Shown piece by piece: positions 43,376-54,599 of a DNA stretch of 64,000 bases. How positions within the stretch are numbered: position 1 is the stretch's first letter; every line of letters begins with the position of its first letter. The notes under the pieces are model-generated. The model was given only the letters and a program-made list of their open reading frames with translations. It was not told where the DNA came from and made no database searches. Made by a program: the position numbers and the translations under genes. The DNA comes from Nautilus pompilius. Its lineage: Eukaryota; Mollusca; Cephalopoda; Nautilida; Nautilidae. Where the stretch lies: the NCBI GenBank assembly GCA_018389105.1, contig JACATO010001689.1:49200-113199 (forward strand), given 5' to 3'.

Positions 43376-43769
43376 ACGTTGTTAGTTTCTAAACTCTTCT
43401 GTCGACATTTTGTGCGTTCATCGCCAGTAACAATTTGGTTTTCTGTTCAGGTTTATCTTCTGGCTTCAGATTAAAATGTGAATACAGCAACTAACCGTGT
43501 TTTAAAAATTAGTAGCAGAACGTGATACAACTTTTTTTTTGAAAATGATTTACAATTGAAAAAATTATGTAATTAGTTATTCTACATCACAGTCAAGAAT
43601 GAAATCGTTTGTTCAGTGTCCTTTCGTCGCTGTTGATTGATCTAGAAACTGATATTTTGTTATTTCTCAACCATAATTATATCGAACTTTATTTAATAGA
43701 TTTTTCAATTTGTTTATTGTTACTGAATGATTTTTAAAAATATATTATAATTTATAAAAACTGTAGTGC

Positions 43770-43811
<42 letters not shown>

Positions 43812-44624
43812 TATTATTATTATTATTATTTCCTTTCTCAGAGAGACAGCTAGACGCCATACGTGTTGGGTTCACAGGGAAATGAAGAGTGAGTGGCACT
43901 GGTTGGCTAAAATGTCTTAACGCTTCATATAGTGGTCAAGGCAGGCGAGGGCGGAACCGAGGCCGTACTTCAACTGACCGTAATTAACTCAGGTCAGCCA
44001 AATCGTACAGTGGCATCAAAACTACGAGATTTTTTAAGAAAAAGCAAAAAAAAAAAAACAATTTTCCCCCTCAAAGATAAAAAACTTTTATTGGTCAAGT
44101 CTGCGTAAACAGCTTGAATTATCGTCGAGCATTAACAGGGTTCGAGATAAAGACAGTCTTGGCTTCTTAAAGATAAGATTCGTCTGCAGATTTGGCTATT
44201 TATTTTATGGAGCTGACATCGTCACGTGACTCTCTCTCTCTCTCTTCATGGGTGGCAGGTTTCACTTAGTGCAAAGTCTCTGTCTGCTTTGTTGCTGCTG
44301 TTCAGTTAATGAAAACGAGTTTCACATTGAGTTATTTTAATTCTACCAGTCGCTGAAGCTATAAATATGTACTTCATACCAAGAGACAGATAGGCTGAGA
44401 TAATTCACCACGGCATCTACTTGGGGGGGAAATAAATCCCTTTTTTATTGTAATGTTCCCTACTTAGCCATCCGCTAGTCTTCTGGAAATAGGGAGCCAA
44501 TTCATACAAATAATAAAGTTCGTGTTCCGTCATAAATGGCGCCGGTATATAGGCTAATCAGTCAACAGACTCGATTTGTCTAATAATTATCTTCGTGTTT
44601 TAACATCGCCATTTGCCATTCGTT
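43376..44624. other. no gene recognised; AT-rich
   Basis: AT-rich DNA with an (ATT)n microsatellite at 43772-43831 and a short (CT)n run at 44229-44244. No domain is seen. Confidence 0.4.
43772..43831. repeat. (ATT)n microsatellite
   Basis: ATT trinucleotides with one slip in the middle. Confidence 0.95.
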
Positions 44625-44670
44625 ATGGAGAATCCGTGGAAAGCTCTCGGCCTTCGCTTGGCCACCAAAG
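44625..44670. repeat. dispersed repeat, copy 1
   Basis: 46 nt matching 51812-51857 in the same orientation with only two differences. The core is CTCTCGGCCTTCGCTTGGCC, containing GGCC-TTCGCTT-GGCC, which can form a small hairpin. The flanks do not match beyond the block, so the shared unit is short or truncated. It is probably a fragment of a SINE-like or other interspersed repeat. Confidence 0.85.
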
Positions 44671-44804
44671 ACACAACAAAAATGGATATCGTTAAAACGT
44701 CTTACAAACTTCATTCTGGTAACGGATTCTGAGGTCCGCTTTCGCTTCACCTCGGCGAAATGCGTAAATCGATAAATGCCAATGCGATTTACTGAGGTAC
44801 GCTT

Positions 44805-44987
44805 TTGTTCTCCCCCTCCCCCCCACCACCAAGACGTTTCTTGTGTCGACCGGCTTTGGTTGATAAATTCTTAACCGAAGCAGAACTACTAATGGTCAAG
44901 ATTTATGCAGAGTTCCACGTGACAAAAGGATCTTTTTGGCGAAACAATTGGAAATTAATATATGAGAAATTACCAGAAAAAATGTAG
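44805..44987 (+). CDS. unrecognised open frame, 60 codons
   Basis: This frame has no ATG at its left end and passes through a C-rich tract. It then reads LCRPALVDKFLTEAELLMVK, IYAEFHVTKGSFWRNNWK and LIYEKLPEKM before the stop. The right two thirds look protein-like. It lies about 130 bp after the 46-nt dispersed repeat, so it may be part of an interspersed element. No family is recognised. Confidence 0.2.
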   Translation: MFSPSPPPPRRFLCRPALVDKFLTEAELLMVKIYAEFHVTKGSFWRNNWKLIYEKLPEKM

Positions 44988-45393
44988 ATAACAAATCAGC
45001 ACACACACACCCCCCCCAAATTTGTAACTGATATTTTTCCTTCCCGCGGTCTGGAATAGGACCTTGGCTTCCTTTCTGCTCTTCTCCTCAGCTACTTCAA
45101 TGCTAGTCTGACTACCGCAGTATTACATTGGCGATGTTACAATCTGCTTGTGGTTGGTGACGAATCTCCAAGAACCAGTTTGTAAAAAATACCTTTATTT
45201 TATTATATTTCTTATTGCCGATGTTTCTAATGTTTACTGTCGTACTCCAGAAGCGATATAAATAATAAAACACTATTTTAGTTATTTGGTTTTAAACAAA
45301 ATCCATTTGTAGATTTTTTTCCTTCAAAATTTCATAGATAAATAATAATTAATGCTTTTAAACGCGGATGCAAACACTGAAATAAAATAGGAG

Positions 45394-46135
45394 ATGAGAA
45401 CAGAAACAAAAGTAACCGAAAACTCAAAAAAGAAACAAACGCAAAACGAAGAGGCGACTATTTTTTATACGAATGGTACGGATGGTGTAGTAGACGTTAA
45501 TATTGAAAATTTTGTAGCGGATGCAAAATTCAAGCTGGTGTTACTAATGAAGAGAATATTTTAAAAATGTTTTAGGTAAAATCTGAATAATTTATTAGAG
45601 TAGTTAGTTAATTGAAAAACGGGACTTCATGATAAAAGTCGTAAAATTATCCGAGCGTATAAAAAAGAAGTTTGTAATCACTACACGAGAGATGGCAAAT
45701 TGGAAAAATGTACTTTCAGAAAAGGAGTTGGATAGATTGATATAAACATCAGTGTATGAAATGTACTCTGGTAGGATCAGGACGAGATGGAATTTATTTG
45801 TGTTAACTGAGCCAGTAAATGCGTGATTCCGATAAGAGCAGGTAGCAACTCAAAGTTCCTGCATAGATTTTTGTTTACTTATTGTGGACAAACCAGTAAG
45901 AAAGACAGCAGCACTAATTGGATTTTTCCCTGTACAAACCTCAACATTTTTTCGCATTTAATTAGCTTGAGCTTTATGAAAGCCATTTGGAAAAATTTCC
46001 CTTTGTCAGGTCTCGTACAGAACCTAAACAGTTCCATGTGTTCGCCATTTGAAACCAACTCTGAGGTGACGTTAAGTCAGCGAAATTTAAATGTTTACTT
46101 ACACTTTTTAAAAATGTATTTATTTATTAATCTGG
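45394..46135 (+). pseudogene. decayed coding-like stretch, unknown family
   Basis: In AT-rich DNA, consecutive plus-strand pieces look like protein: an ATG frame at 45394-45564 (MRTETKVTENSKKKQ, then GVVDVNIENFVADAKFKLV); a second frame near 45615-45735 (KTGLHDKSRKIIRAYKKEV and CNHYTRDGKLEKCTFRKGVG); and a third at 45823-46182 (including SFMKAIWKNFPLSG and EVTLSQRNLNVYLHFL). They are separated by stops and frameshifts, as in an inactivated gene or transposon. I could not match the pieces to any family. A (CTA)n/(AAT)n array follows directly, as the (GA)n array follows the relic at 35.4-37.2 kb. Confidence 0.25.
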
Positions 46136-46140
46136 ATAGA

Positions 46141-46197
46141 TTACTACTACTACTACTACTACAACTACAACAACAAATATAATAATAATAATAATAA

Positions 46198-46240
<43 letters not shown>

Positions 46241-46264
46241 TAATAATAATAATAATAATAATAA
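46141..46264. repeat. (CTA)n/(CAA)n passing into (AAT)n microsatellite
   Basis: CTA units, then ACAACAACA, then about 100 bp of AAT units with slips. Confidence 0.95.
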
Positions 46265-49200
46265 GATGGGCATTATTATGACATTAAAAGAGGTTTTCTA
46301 TAGTAATATCCAACCACTGCAACAGTCTCAGTGGCATAACTTGTCATCTGTCTCAGTGCCGAGTTGTCTTATAATAACAGAGACATTGTTTCCAACTTAA
46401 CATAGAAACTTCGTAGTCTTTCAAAAGGTGTTTACGGATCATTACACGGCGGGCGATGGCTCTCTGCCGTTCCAGCAAACACGTGCCGACTTTTGCAAGA
46501 GGCATCTATCTGGCTCAGTGATCAAAGGGTCGTTAGTCTGCAGTGCATACAACAGATCACTAGTTTCGCAGATTTAACACCAAAACCCATGTATTCATGT
46601 AATATGCGCCACACGTAAATACAAATAGAAAAGATAGCTAATAGTTCCGTTTAAAAATCTCTTGTGCTTATTAAAACCGTGCGACAATTAGGCAAAAAGA
46701 TTCTTGACTTCTTGCACGCGCAATTTGCATGTAAAGCTCTCCGCTGGCCAGGTATTCTGAGCGTACATCCTTCTAAAGGATATATTCCTTTTGCATTTTA
46801 ACTTTTCTGGAGGTTCATTAGTTAGTTAGGCAATAATGCAATCCTGCCGGCCGGTCGGAAGTGTCGGGTCTTTGGTGACCCTGGATTGGCAACGCTTCCT
46901 AGCGGACAGCAGGACTCTACGCTTCTTCTTCTTTTTTTTTACCAGAGTTGTCTCCCTTGTAGACACCGGCGTACAGCGCAAGAACTATACAATCGCGTAG
47001 TTAACAGGAACCATTATCAAAGCTGGAAGAAACCGCTTATAATAATAGCCACAGGTTGTATTAGACTTTGTAATCTTTATCTGTCGTTGTTAATTTTTGC
47101 TTGTATTGAGCTTTAATTGTGGCTTAGATATTCTTCTTAAACAAAATACTTCCATTACGCGTTATTCATCTCGACTGGAGTTTCTCCAATTAAACAGTTA
47201 TTGCTCTATTGTTTCGTTTTATTTCCCTTCATTAAATCGAATCCTTTCAATACGATTTAATGACTTGTCGTTGAAAAAGAGGATTTTTGGGGTGGAGGGT
47301 TCAAGATTCTCTGCGCGTGTTCGGATAATCTCAAATCTGGGGACTGGGTGCCTCGAGAGCAGTCTCATTCTCGTTCGAGTTCGGGGTCACCGAAGTCCTG
47401 CTGAGTGAGAGGGTGTCCATATAATTTCCTCCGTTCATTTAATTGACCACTATGCATCGTACAACAGAAAATGAAGCACAGAGCAAAGAAGAAACCAGAA
47501 CCAACAAAAGCCACGGCAACTTCATTAATGGAATTGGATTCGTACAAACCGCAGATCTGATCAGATCCAACGGAATTAAAATCCCCCATTTCTTTGTGAT
47601 TTCGTTCCGAGAATCGGACAAGAATTTCATAGAACTTTCCGGAGAGGACTTCAGATGTCGCTTTGCTCCTTCCTTTCTTTTCCTCCATCCTCCCCTTTTC
47701 TATTACTATTTGTTTAATGTGCCACCACTGTGAATAAGGGGGCCCCCCGCTCGATCTCCCGTCCTTTCCTTATTTTAAATATCCACCGCAAAACAGATTT
47801 CGTTTTCCCCTAACTCCCTTCCATCACGCAAACGCCAAAATGTTACCTGCAGGCGAGACGAGTTACCTATGATTTTGTAACCTCCCATCTCACCGCCAGC
47901 GCTTACGCTTGCGTACCTGTTGTTGTTGTTGTTGTTGTTGTTTTTTGCATCTTCTGACAGAAGCGGCACAACCACAGATGTAAAAAGGTACAGAAGTTTC
48001 TTCGTCCACTTCCCAAAAAGAGAAAGGGTTCCACTCAAAGGTAACATGTCTACGGTGACGACGACGACGGACGGACAGCGCAAATTAGGAAAGAAAGGCG
48101 AACGTTTGAGAGAGAAGAGCTGGGCATAAGGGCGAGCAGACAGAAATACCCTCCTCTGTCTCCTGACAGAAAAGACCCGCAAGTTTCCTCTTTTTTTTTA
48201 ATTTCTAAGGGTTTATTAGAAGCCATTGTTGCTGCGTTCTCCGAGCAAAAGAAAACTTCATCTCTGACTAATTGGCTTAAGTGGAAGAGCAAGAATGTTT
48301 CCGCCGGACGGCGGGAATTGATTCAACGCCGGGAGAGAATGGAGAGCTACGTTGTTTCCACGGACAAAAGGGCCATTGGAAGAAAGAAAAACAAGAGAGA
48401 GAGAGAGAGAGAGAGAGGAGTTCGTAAGGCACGCGGAGATCGCGGCCGCCAGGTTCTAACGAAGCATTCGGATTTACGAAAACTGACGCTTTGTTGCTAA
48501 ATCTCTATGCGAGTTACTCCCCCTGAATACGTTCGTTTAAAAAAAGAAGAGGAAGCTCACGCATCTTAAATTCATTTGGAAAACTGTCATCCAATCGACT
48601 TTTTATTTTTTTTTTCCTTTTATTTTATATATTTTTTAATTTTGTGATGTAAATAATTAAAGTAATTATTATATAGAGGCCTGATATATACACATGTACG
48701 GTTACGATTTGTGTCTTGTTCTCGTTGGGGTGTTTTTTGCTAACTGATGGTTTACAGCAGTAACTTTTTAATTACCGAAAAATAAAGATAATAAAATAGA
48801 GTCAGGGTGCCATCTGTTGGGAACTTATTTTATCCCCCTACACTGGCTATATACGTGAAACAGATTTGTTAGCATTTGCCTTTAGAACTTGTGAGGTGAC
48901 CTATAGAAGTGTGTGACAGACAGACAGGACTAAGTGGGGTTATTTCCCCTTTTTTGATTGAGTAGCTCTTCCTTTCGATCTTTATTGTTTCGCTAAACAA
49001 AGATTTCCAGCTGAGCTCTCATTTAAGTTTTACACACAAAAGAAATCCAGTTTGATGAAAACTAATTTCCCAACGCTCACCGTCATCACCACCATAACCA
49101 GTGACTGACTACCTTCTACTTCAGGAAAGGAATTAGTGAAGTGTTCAATGACAAATCACTTTTGACGTGGATGGAGATGGCGTGCGAGGCTTGGCCATTC

Positions 49201-49723
49201 GGCCTTCTCGCCGTGTGCGGGGAACCTTATCTTCCGCGTGTGGGAGTTGGCCACGCCAAGTCTAATCTACCCCAATAAGATAGTCGGGGAGTAAACGAAC
49301 GATTCTTGATCGATAAAACCGTGGCGTATCGACAACCTTGATAACCAGCTTAGCTTGTCTTTAACGCTAAGTTATTCAGACAGTAATAAAAATGTGATGA
49401 CGTCAAAATCAATACCCGATAATGACGCATTCACCGATGTTTGCGGTTTTCTTAACAAGAGAGCTCCGGCAGCACCATTCATACGTGCTTGAAAAGTACT
49501 TTAAAAGTGTTATATTTAACAAAATTCTCTTGGAATAAATCATGATTTTTAAGAAGATAAATTTACTTATAATAGAAGGATGTCCGTCGTCCATTTCTAA
49601 ATGTAAAAGAGTTTCTGATTGTGAAATTTTGGTCATCAGACAGGAAGGAATCCGGAAATTTCACTGGGAAAGAAGGGTGTTTTCTAGTCAGTAATTAGAG
49701 AAATACTTCTCACGGTACTTACA
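46265..49723. other. no gene recognised
   Basis: A plus frame at 47452-47733 (MHRTTENEAQSKEETRTNK...) and a minus frame at 47365-47688 are both open over the same DNA, so neither is called. A (TTG)n run lies at 47919-47942, a short (GA)n at 48396-48417, and an unrecognised 75-codon minus frame at 49409-49636. The rest is mixed to AT-rich. Confidence 0.35.
47919..47942. repeat. (TTG)n microsatellite
   Basis: Eight TTG units followed by a T-run. Confidence 0.95.
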
Positions 49724-50098
49724 ATGTTGGAACTATTTTATGCTGCCTCTATAGATCCCGTAACTGAGAGTCTCTTGGTAGGAAAGATGCACACAAGACT
49801 TCAAAACAACGCGTTGAAGGGGTCGTTTGACGCGGAATTGAGAGATCAGAAGGATCCCGGTGTTGTTGGAAATTCTTTTAACATCTGGTTCTACGATGCC
49901 GTTCTAAGCCAAAGATGCTGCCAACTCAATGGATTCCCACACTTTGTTTTTTTTTTTAAATTTTACTCTTGTCTGCTAACCCGCTCCTTTCAGCAGACTG
50001 ATATAAAACTAAGACGTTACGAAGAATTTAGAAAAGGAAAAAGACTAAAAGAAAGGAAGATTTATGGTTCGCAGAAAATTTTTTACTTCGAAATGTAA
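49724..50098 (+). CDS. unrecognised open frame, 124 codons
   Basis: From an ATG at 49724 the frame is open to TAA 50096-50098. It begins MLELFYAASIDPVTESLLV and includes AELRDQKDPGVVGNSFNIW and a basic tail (LRRYEEFRKGKRLKERK). It also passes through a T9 run read as Phe residues (HFVFFFKF), typical of non-coding DNA. It is among the longer frames in AT-rich sequence here. No domain is recognised. It lies upstream of the exon-like segment at 51018 on the same strand, but no link is shown. Confidence 0.2.
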   Translation: MLELFYAASIDPVTESLLVGKMHTRLQNNALKGSFDAELRDQKDPGVVGNSFNIWFYDAVLSQRCCQLNGFPHFVFFFKFYSCLLTRSFQQTDIKLRRYEEFRKGKRLKERKIYGSQKIFYFEM

Positions 50099-50259
50099 TC
50101 TATGACATCATTCGGAAATTTACTTAGCTGGTGTATTGGCATTGTTTTTTCTAGAATATAAACTTGGTTATCCGGTTGACTTTTCCAGAAGACGGTTATC
50201 AAAAATGGCCTCTGCAAAAGTCTGTAGCGACGGCTGCGTTACCCCCCCCCTTTTTTTTG

Positions 50260-50748
50260 TCACGACATCTCCATAATCTGACAGAAACTATTCCACAAAT
50301 GTCCGTAGGCTCGTCTTCTCCCGAAAGTTTCTCTGAACACCCACATCGGCCACGAATACCTTGCCATCTTGGGATACTTCCTTTCGGTGTTTTTCAAGAG
50401 AGACCGCCATTTCTTGTAAGGAAAGGAAAGAGCCGCCCTTACCGGACCCATGGAGAGAATCCAGTGAATGCCTTTACTGTTAAAGATCTGTCCTTGGAAA
50501 GGCTGCATATTTTTTGCTATTTTTTCCTTTTTACCCTTTTTTAAGAGGCAGATTTCTGTGGGTTGGCATCCCTCCGGTAATGCAGTTGGTGGGCAACAGT
50601 TCCCCACCATTTTAAAATTCACCGGCATTAAATGAGTCGAGCTGTGGACCTTTTTTTTAGTTAATGCTACTGAGAGCAAACAACTTAGGGTCTTTAATTC
50701 TTCCGTTAAGCATCTCTTTCTAATCATTGTACATGGCACTTTGTTCAC
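50260..50748 (-). CDS. unrecognised open frame, up to 162 codons, doubtful
   Basis: The minus frame opens with GTG at 50748 (first ATG at 50727) and runs to 50260. It contains TEELKTLSCLLSVALTKKK, ILSMGPVRAALSFPYKKW and a basic C-terminus. A plus frame (50164-50544) overlaps it. Length alone makes it noteworthy. There are no recognisable motifs, no hydrophobic anchor and no obvious splice sites. Chance is likely. Confidence 0.15.
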   Translation of the reverse strand: MNKVPCTMIRKRCLTEELKTLSCLLSVALTKKKVHSSTHLMPVNFKMVGNCCPPTALPEGCQPTEICLLKKGKKEKIAKNMQPFQGQIFNSKGIHWILSMGPVRAALSFPYKKWRSLLKNTERKYPKMARYSWPMWVFRETFGRRRAYGHLWNSFCQIMEMS

Positions 50749-51017
50749 GAAATGAAAAAGAGAAAAATGTTTATGCCAAAGAACGGTGAAATAGCTGACA
50801 ACTCTGAATTTTCTTATAACTGTGATGTCATTGTGTTCATTGTCACGCAGAATTAAGTCATAATTCTTTTATGCAAAACCCTGATAACGTTATATTGATA
50901 ATAGTCTTCGTTAATCCAAAGAAAATAACGAATAGAAATAAACCGTATCCATCAGCAGTGTTTCTTATAGGTTTTTTTTTGTTCATTCTGTTTTATATAA
51001 TTTGTTTCTTTTAACAG

Positions 51018-51146
51018 AAACGTTTTGCTATTTCCAAAATGTTTTTTATAAATGACTCACCTCACGGCCATAGTCATGAGTTACCGCAGGATTTTCCAAT
51101 CGCATTATTTACAGTAACAGAAGTAACTGATCAGCTGAATTACTAA
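51018..51146 (+). CDS. candidate terminal exon, 42 residues, strong acceptor
   Basis: The acceptor (TTTATATAATTTGTTTCTTTTAACAG) is close to ideal and ends at 51017. The next 42 codons are open to TAA 51144-51146, with no split codon: KRFAISKMFFINDSPHGHSH, then ELPQDFPIALFTVTEVTDQLNY. The peptide is varied and soluble-looking, with none of the Lys/Asn/Phe monotony of chance frames in AT-rich DNA. I know no family with this C-terminus. A second stop (TAG) follows directly. Upstream exons were not identified. Confidence 0.4.
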   Translation, partial: KRFAISKMFFINDSPHGHSHELPQDFPIALFTVTEVTDQLNY

Positions 51147-51811
51147 TAGGGTGATTGATAGATTTCTAACTAATCCACTAACTTTTTATGAGTAGCAAAT
51201 CATGAGTATCTTTCAGTTTTTAACTCAGACGTTATTAAGTACTTGGAACAATTTCTCTGCACATGGAGCTCCGAATCTCGTCAAAGGGCACACGGTGACG
51301 CATGGTAACTGTCCGCCAGAGCCTGCATTCGGCTTATTTTAAGAGAACACAGGACGAACCTGCAGTAGAGGAACTGTTGCCTGCCTGACCCTGCGGGCTG
51401 CCGGAATGGTCGGGCAGCAAGTGTCTTACAAGTAGCTGTTTCGAGCTCATTAGATTTAAGCCTTAACTTTCCTTCCTCTCTCGCTGTCACCTAACAAATC
51501 TTCAATTCTCTCAGTTTCGATTCGCAGATTCCGATAGGACTCAGAAAATAATCAGCAGGGTTACCTGTTTTACTTTCTTCACCCATCCAGCTACATTTCC
51601 ATGTTTCGGAAGCTAAGACGGACGTCAGACTCCAGCTCGGCAGTCTTTTCGGAAAACGGTTCTTACCGATTGTTTTAATCAGCTCGTGGTCTGGCATTAC
51701 CAGTGTCTCTAGCATGGGCTTCCTTTTTCTCTTCCCCTGTCTTTCTTTGCCAGCCGGCCGGACCAGGTGTAAAAATATATATATATATATATATGAGAGG
51801 TCCTAGTAGGG
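51147..51811. other. no gene recognised
   Basis: Mixed DNA with minus frames of 69-78 codons, unrecognised. A (TA)n run at 51774-51794 leads into the dispersed repeat. Confidence 0.35.
51774..51794. repeat. (TA)n microsatellite next to the dispersed repeat
   Basis: About ten TA units, 17 bp before the 46-nt shared block. Confidence 0.9.
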
Positions 51812-51857
51812 ATGGAGATTCCGTGGATAGCTCTCGGCCTTCGCTTGGCCACCAAAG
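51812..51857. repeat. dispersed repeat, copy 2
   Basis: Same orientation as 44625-44670 and 44 of 46 positions identical. This copy lies between a (TA)n run (51774-51794, then GAGAGGTCCTAGTAGGG) and a T16 run at about 51872, so the full element may span roughly 51774-51888. Confidence 0.85.
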
Positions 51858-53866
51858 CTGATGCCCTCACCCTTTTTTTTTTTTTTTGAGATGCCCCTGA
51901 GCTCGAAGTCAAACAGGGTCCGTGAGTATTAATGCTCGAGTACAAGGAGCCGTGCTCGTGGGGAATGTCTTCATGCTAAAACATATTTTGCTTAGCTATT
52001 TGTAAACCAGGCGTATTACCTTTTAATTAGATTTTAAGAGAAACTCGCTGTTTTGAGGGATGCCCGAGTTCTTCTGACATCACCAATGTCAACCCTTCGC
52101 TTTTAAAAACAAAAATAAACAAGACAAAGCAACCAGACTGAAGCATCTTACCTCATAAAGTCCGATGATCCCGCTCATTTATACGGACAAACCTTGGCAA
52201 ATACTACGAAGATTGAAAAACCGCCATTGCCGTACCCATGACGTCATGTTGTGACGTATATAACAACCCCCCCCCCGCAGAGAGTTTAGGTCAAAGGTCG
52301 CTCTAGCATTCCTAAAGAAAACCTCACGGTTGCATTTTCGGACCGAGTTTTGTGATAGCAAAATGCAGTGGCCTAATTTGCATGCTAACTTACGATAGCA
52401 AAGCACCAACCAAATGACAACTTCCTTACTTGTTATCTGTCAGCCAGCCGTTGGTGTGCACTCTATCTTACTGCGGACGCGCGATGATATCTCGCAGGGC
52501 GATACCGCCCTGACGTCATTTCCGCGTTGGAGGAACGAAAAAAAAATGGCCGACCATAATGTACATTCTGCTTCTTCCTTGTACAGTCGATAGGGCTGCG
52601 ATGCCTCACTGACGCTGTTGAGAAGAGCACCTGGCAGGAACCTGACATTGTTTTCCCTACGTCACACAAATGATCAGTATAGATTACCCGTTTCTGACAA
52701 GAGAGAGAGAGAGTAGGCGATCTACGATTGTTTCCTTTTAATTGCGTTAGTAATTTCTTACTGTTTCCGGTCGCTATTTTTTTTTTTTTTTTTACTAGAG
52801 CGACGGAGAAGTCTGGCATGTTAATGTCTAGACCAGACTGACGTTTTCCGTTTCCTGTAGTTTCGGGACTCTGAAGCAAGGCTGTGACCGACCAAAATAG
52901 ATCGTGAAATAACACCGCTTGCCAGAAAAGGGGGACCTGTTATAATAAAGAAACTAAACTTCCCCGGGTTGAAATGTAGGAGAGGTGCATCGTTTAGTAG
53001 TCTCACAGTGGAAAACAGATTGAGACAAGCATTATATATGATGGGTCTGGCTCGATTTCGATATCAGAGCCATGGAGAGAAACGACCCGCTAACATTCCG
53101 GTAGATGTTCCGATGAACACACTTCGATGTTAGATTTACGATCGTGAACACATCCGACGACAACACGAAAAACCCTGTCCGCTTGTATTGGAGCAAAGAG
53201 GTATACAACAGCGAAAAAAAAATCGTCTTCTCTGTTTTTGAGTTTACCAAAACAACTTATCTAAGAATATATCGGGTTACCAATACTTCCTGGAACTTCT
53301 GTATTCCGTGATGTGACGATGGATTTGGACTCGAAGATGCCAGGATGTCAGCCCTCCTCTGTAGATTAGGGAATTAATAAAACTAATAGTTATGGGCGTT
53401 GTTTTGATGCATCGAATTCGACCCGGAAAATGAGGGTTTCGTCCTTTGATCGTCAACCCTCGGTTTTGCACCGTAGAAAGGCGGAAATATATTGACCGTG
53501 TTCGTGTTCCGGCGGTAATATTTCAAAAGGTCACCGTATGAGTGGAGCTAGCGGCTCTTTGTCCCGACGTATACTTCACCGATTGGAGGTGTGATAAGGA
53601 CGCAGGGCAACTCAGAGGAACTTGAAGTTGCAACGACACATTGCGCACAACTAGATAAATATTTGTTAAATAGTTCACAGAGGGGATATCAAGTCTTGGA
53701 CTGACTGTACGTTCGGCGAGAAGAGCGAAGTGGTGATGATAACTGAAATCGCCGCGATGATTTCTGCCCTATTCTTACCAAGGTCTAGGCAGACCGCGGC
53801 CCACGTCCCGGCTGATGGCTCTTCAAACGACGAGCACGAATCCCGGTTTTCCTAACAAATGACCTT
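51858..53866. other. no gene recognised; one regulatory-site cluster
   Basis: A 150-codon minus frame (52463-52915) passes through a T18 run and is not credible. Minus frames at 53032-53250 and 53277-53471 are unrecognised. The CRE and DR1-like sites at 52238-52300 are listed separately. Confidence 0.35.
52238..52300. promoter_or_regulatory. CRE palindrome and DR1-like nuclear-receptor site
   Basis: ATGACGTCAT at 52238-52247 is an exact CRE palindrome, and a half-site GTGACGT follows at 52251. AGGTCAAAGGTCG at 52288-52300 is one base from the consensus DR1 element (AGGTCA-A-AGGTCA) bound by RXR/HNF4-type receptors. No promoter or exon can be tied to them, so use in the cell is inferred only. 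Confidence 0.25.
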
Positions 53867-54151
53867 CTACTGACCTCCGGCTGACCAACGTACCAACCTA
53901 CCGCGAACCCTGGATCCAATAACGAGACGTGCTGCTGATACCCGTGTTTTTTTTCTCGTTTTCCTCCATCGACCATCTGCTAGACCGCGATGAATCCATT
54001 CGGGACGAGCTGTCCGCGACACCGTTTCCGATCGTCTGCTCGCCGCCGCCTTCGCCCTATTAACTTCGCCGATTCTGCTCCAATCTACAGCCAGACGCCG
54101 TTCGTCGTCGTCTCGCTGCATTTTGCGGGTGTTTTATGCTGACTTAGCCGA
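53867..54151 (-). CDS. candidate minus-strand exon, 84-residue frame
   Basis: On the minus strand a strong acceptor (TTCTTTTCTTTTCTTTTTACAG) ends at 54152. Thirty bases on, an ATG in good context (AAAATGC) at 54121 opens MQRDDDERRLAVDWSRIGEV, NRAKAAASRRSETVSRTARP and EWIHRGLADGRW, then a basic tail to a stop at 53867. The first 50 residues look protein-like; the Arg-rich tail may be beyond a donor. The region is CpG-rich. A second frame from the acceptor (RLSQHKTPAKCSETTTNGVW) is also open for 21 codons. No family is recognised. Confidence 0.3.
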
Positions 54152-54473
54152 CTGTAAAAAGAAAAGAAAAGAATGGGGAGCCCTGTTTCTGTAAATTCGG
54201 GCGAGTTCCGACCACGAAGCCCTCGCCCATTTGTCTCCCGGACGGTTTACGTCACCCGTGGTGTCTCCATTGCCAGACGGCCAGACGCCATTTGCAATTA
54301 CCGCGTGCGTCACGAAACTCGTTGTATTTTTTTTCTTTCTTTCTGTATGCAAGTAAAAGATCCTCGGAGCGGGAAAAGTTGCTGGAACTGGTAAATTTAT
54401 TTCTCAGATATATGATGTATCCAGTATCCAGCTTTCCAGAATGGTCGAAATTATTTTTGGAATTTTAATGGGA

Positions 54474-54474
<1 letters not shown>
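54152..54474. other. no gene recognised
   Basis: Mixed DNA; a 72-codon minus frame and a 73-codon plus frame overlap and neither is credible. Confidence 0.35.
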
Positions 54475-54518
<44 letters not shown>

Positions 54519-54525
54519 ACAACAG
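54475..54525. repeat. (AAC)n microsatellite
   Basis: About fifteen AAC units with one slip. On the minus strand one frame reads poly-Cys, which is an artefact. Confidence 0.95.
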
Positions 54526-54599
54526 GAACATGCTCTGCGACGTTTTTAGTTAATTTTCCCCTCGTCGCCTGATTTCCCGCTCTACTGCATTCGTCTGCC

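Noticed and set aside
52463..52915. 150-codon minus frame
   Set aside because: Runs through a T18/A18 tract (poly-Lys) and has no recognisable motif or splice support.
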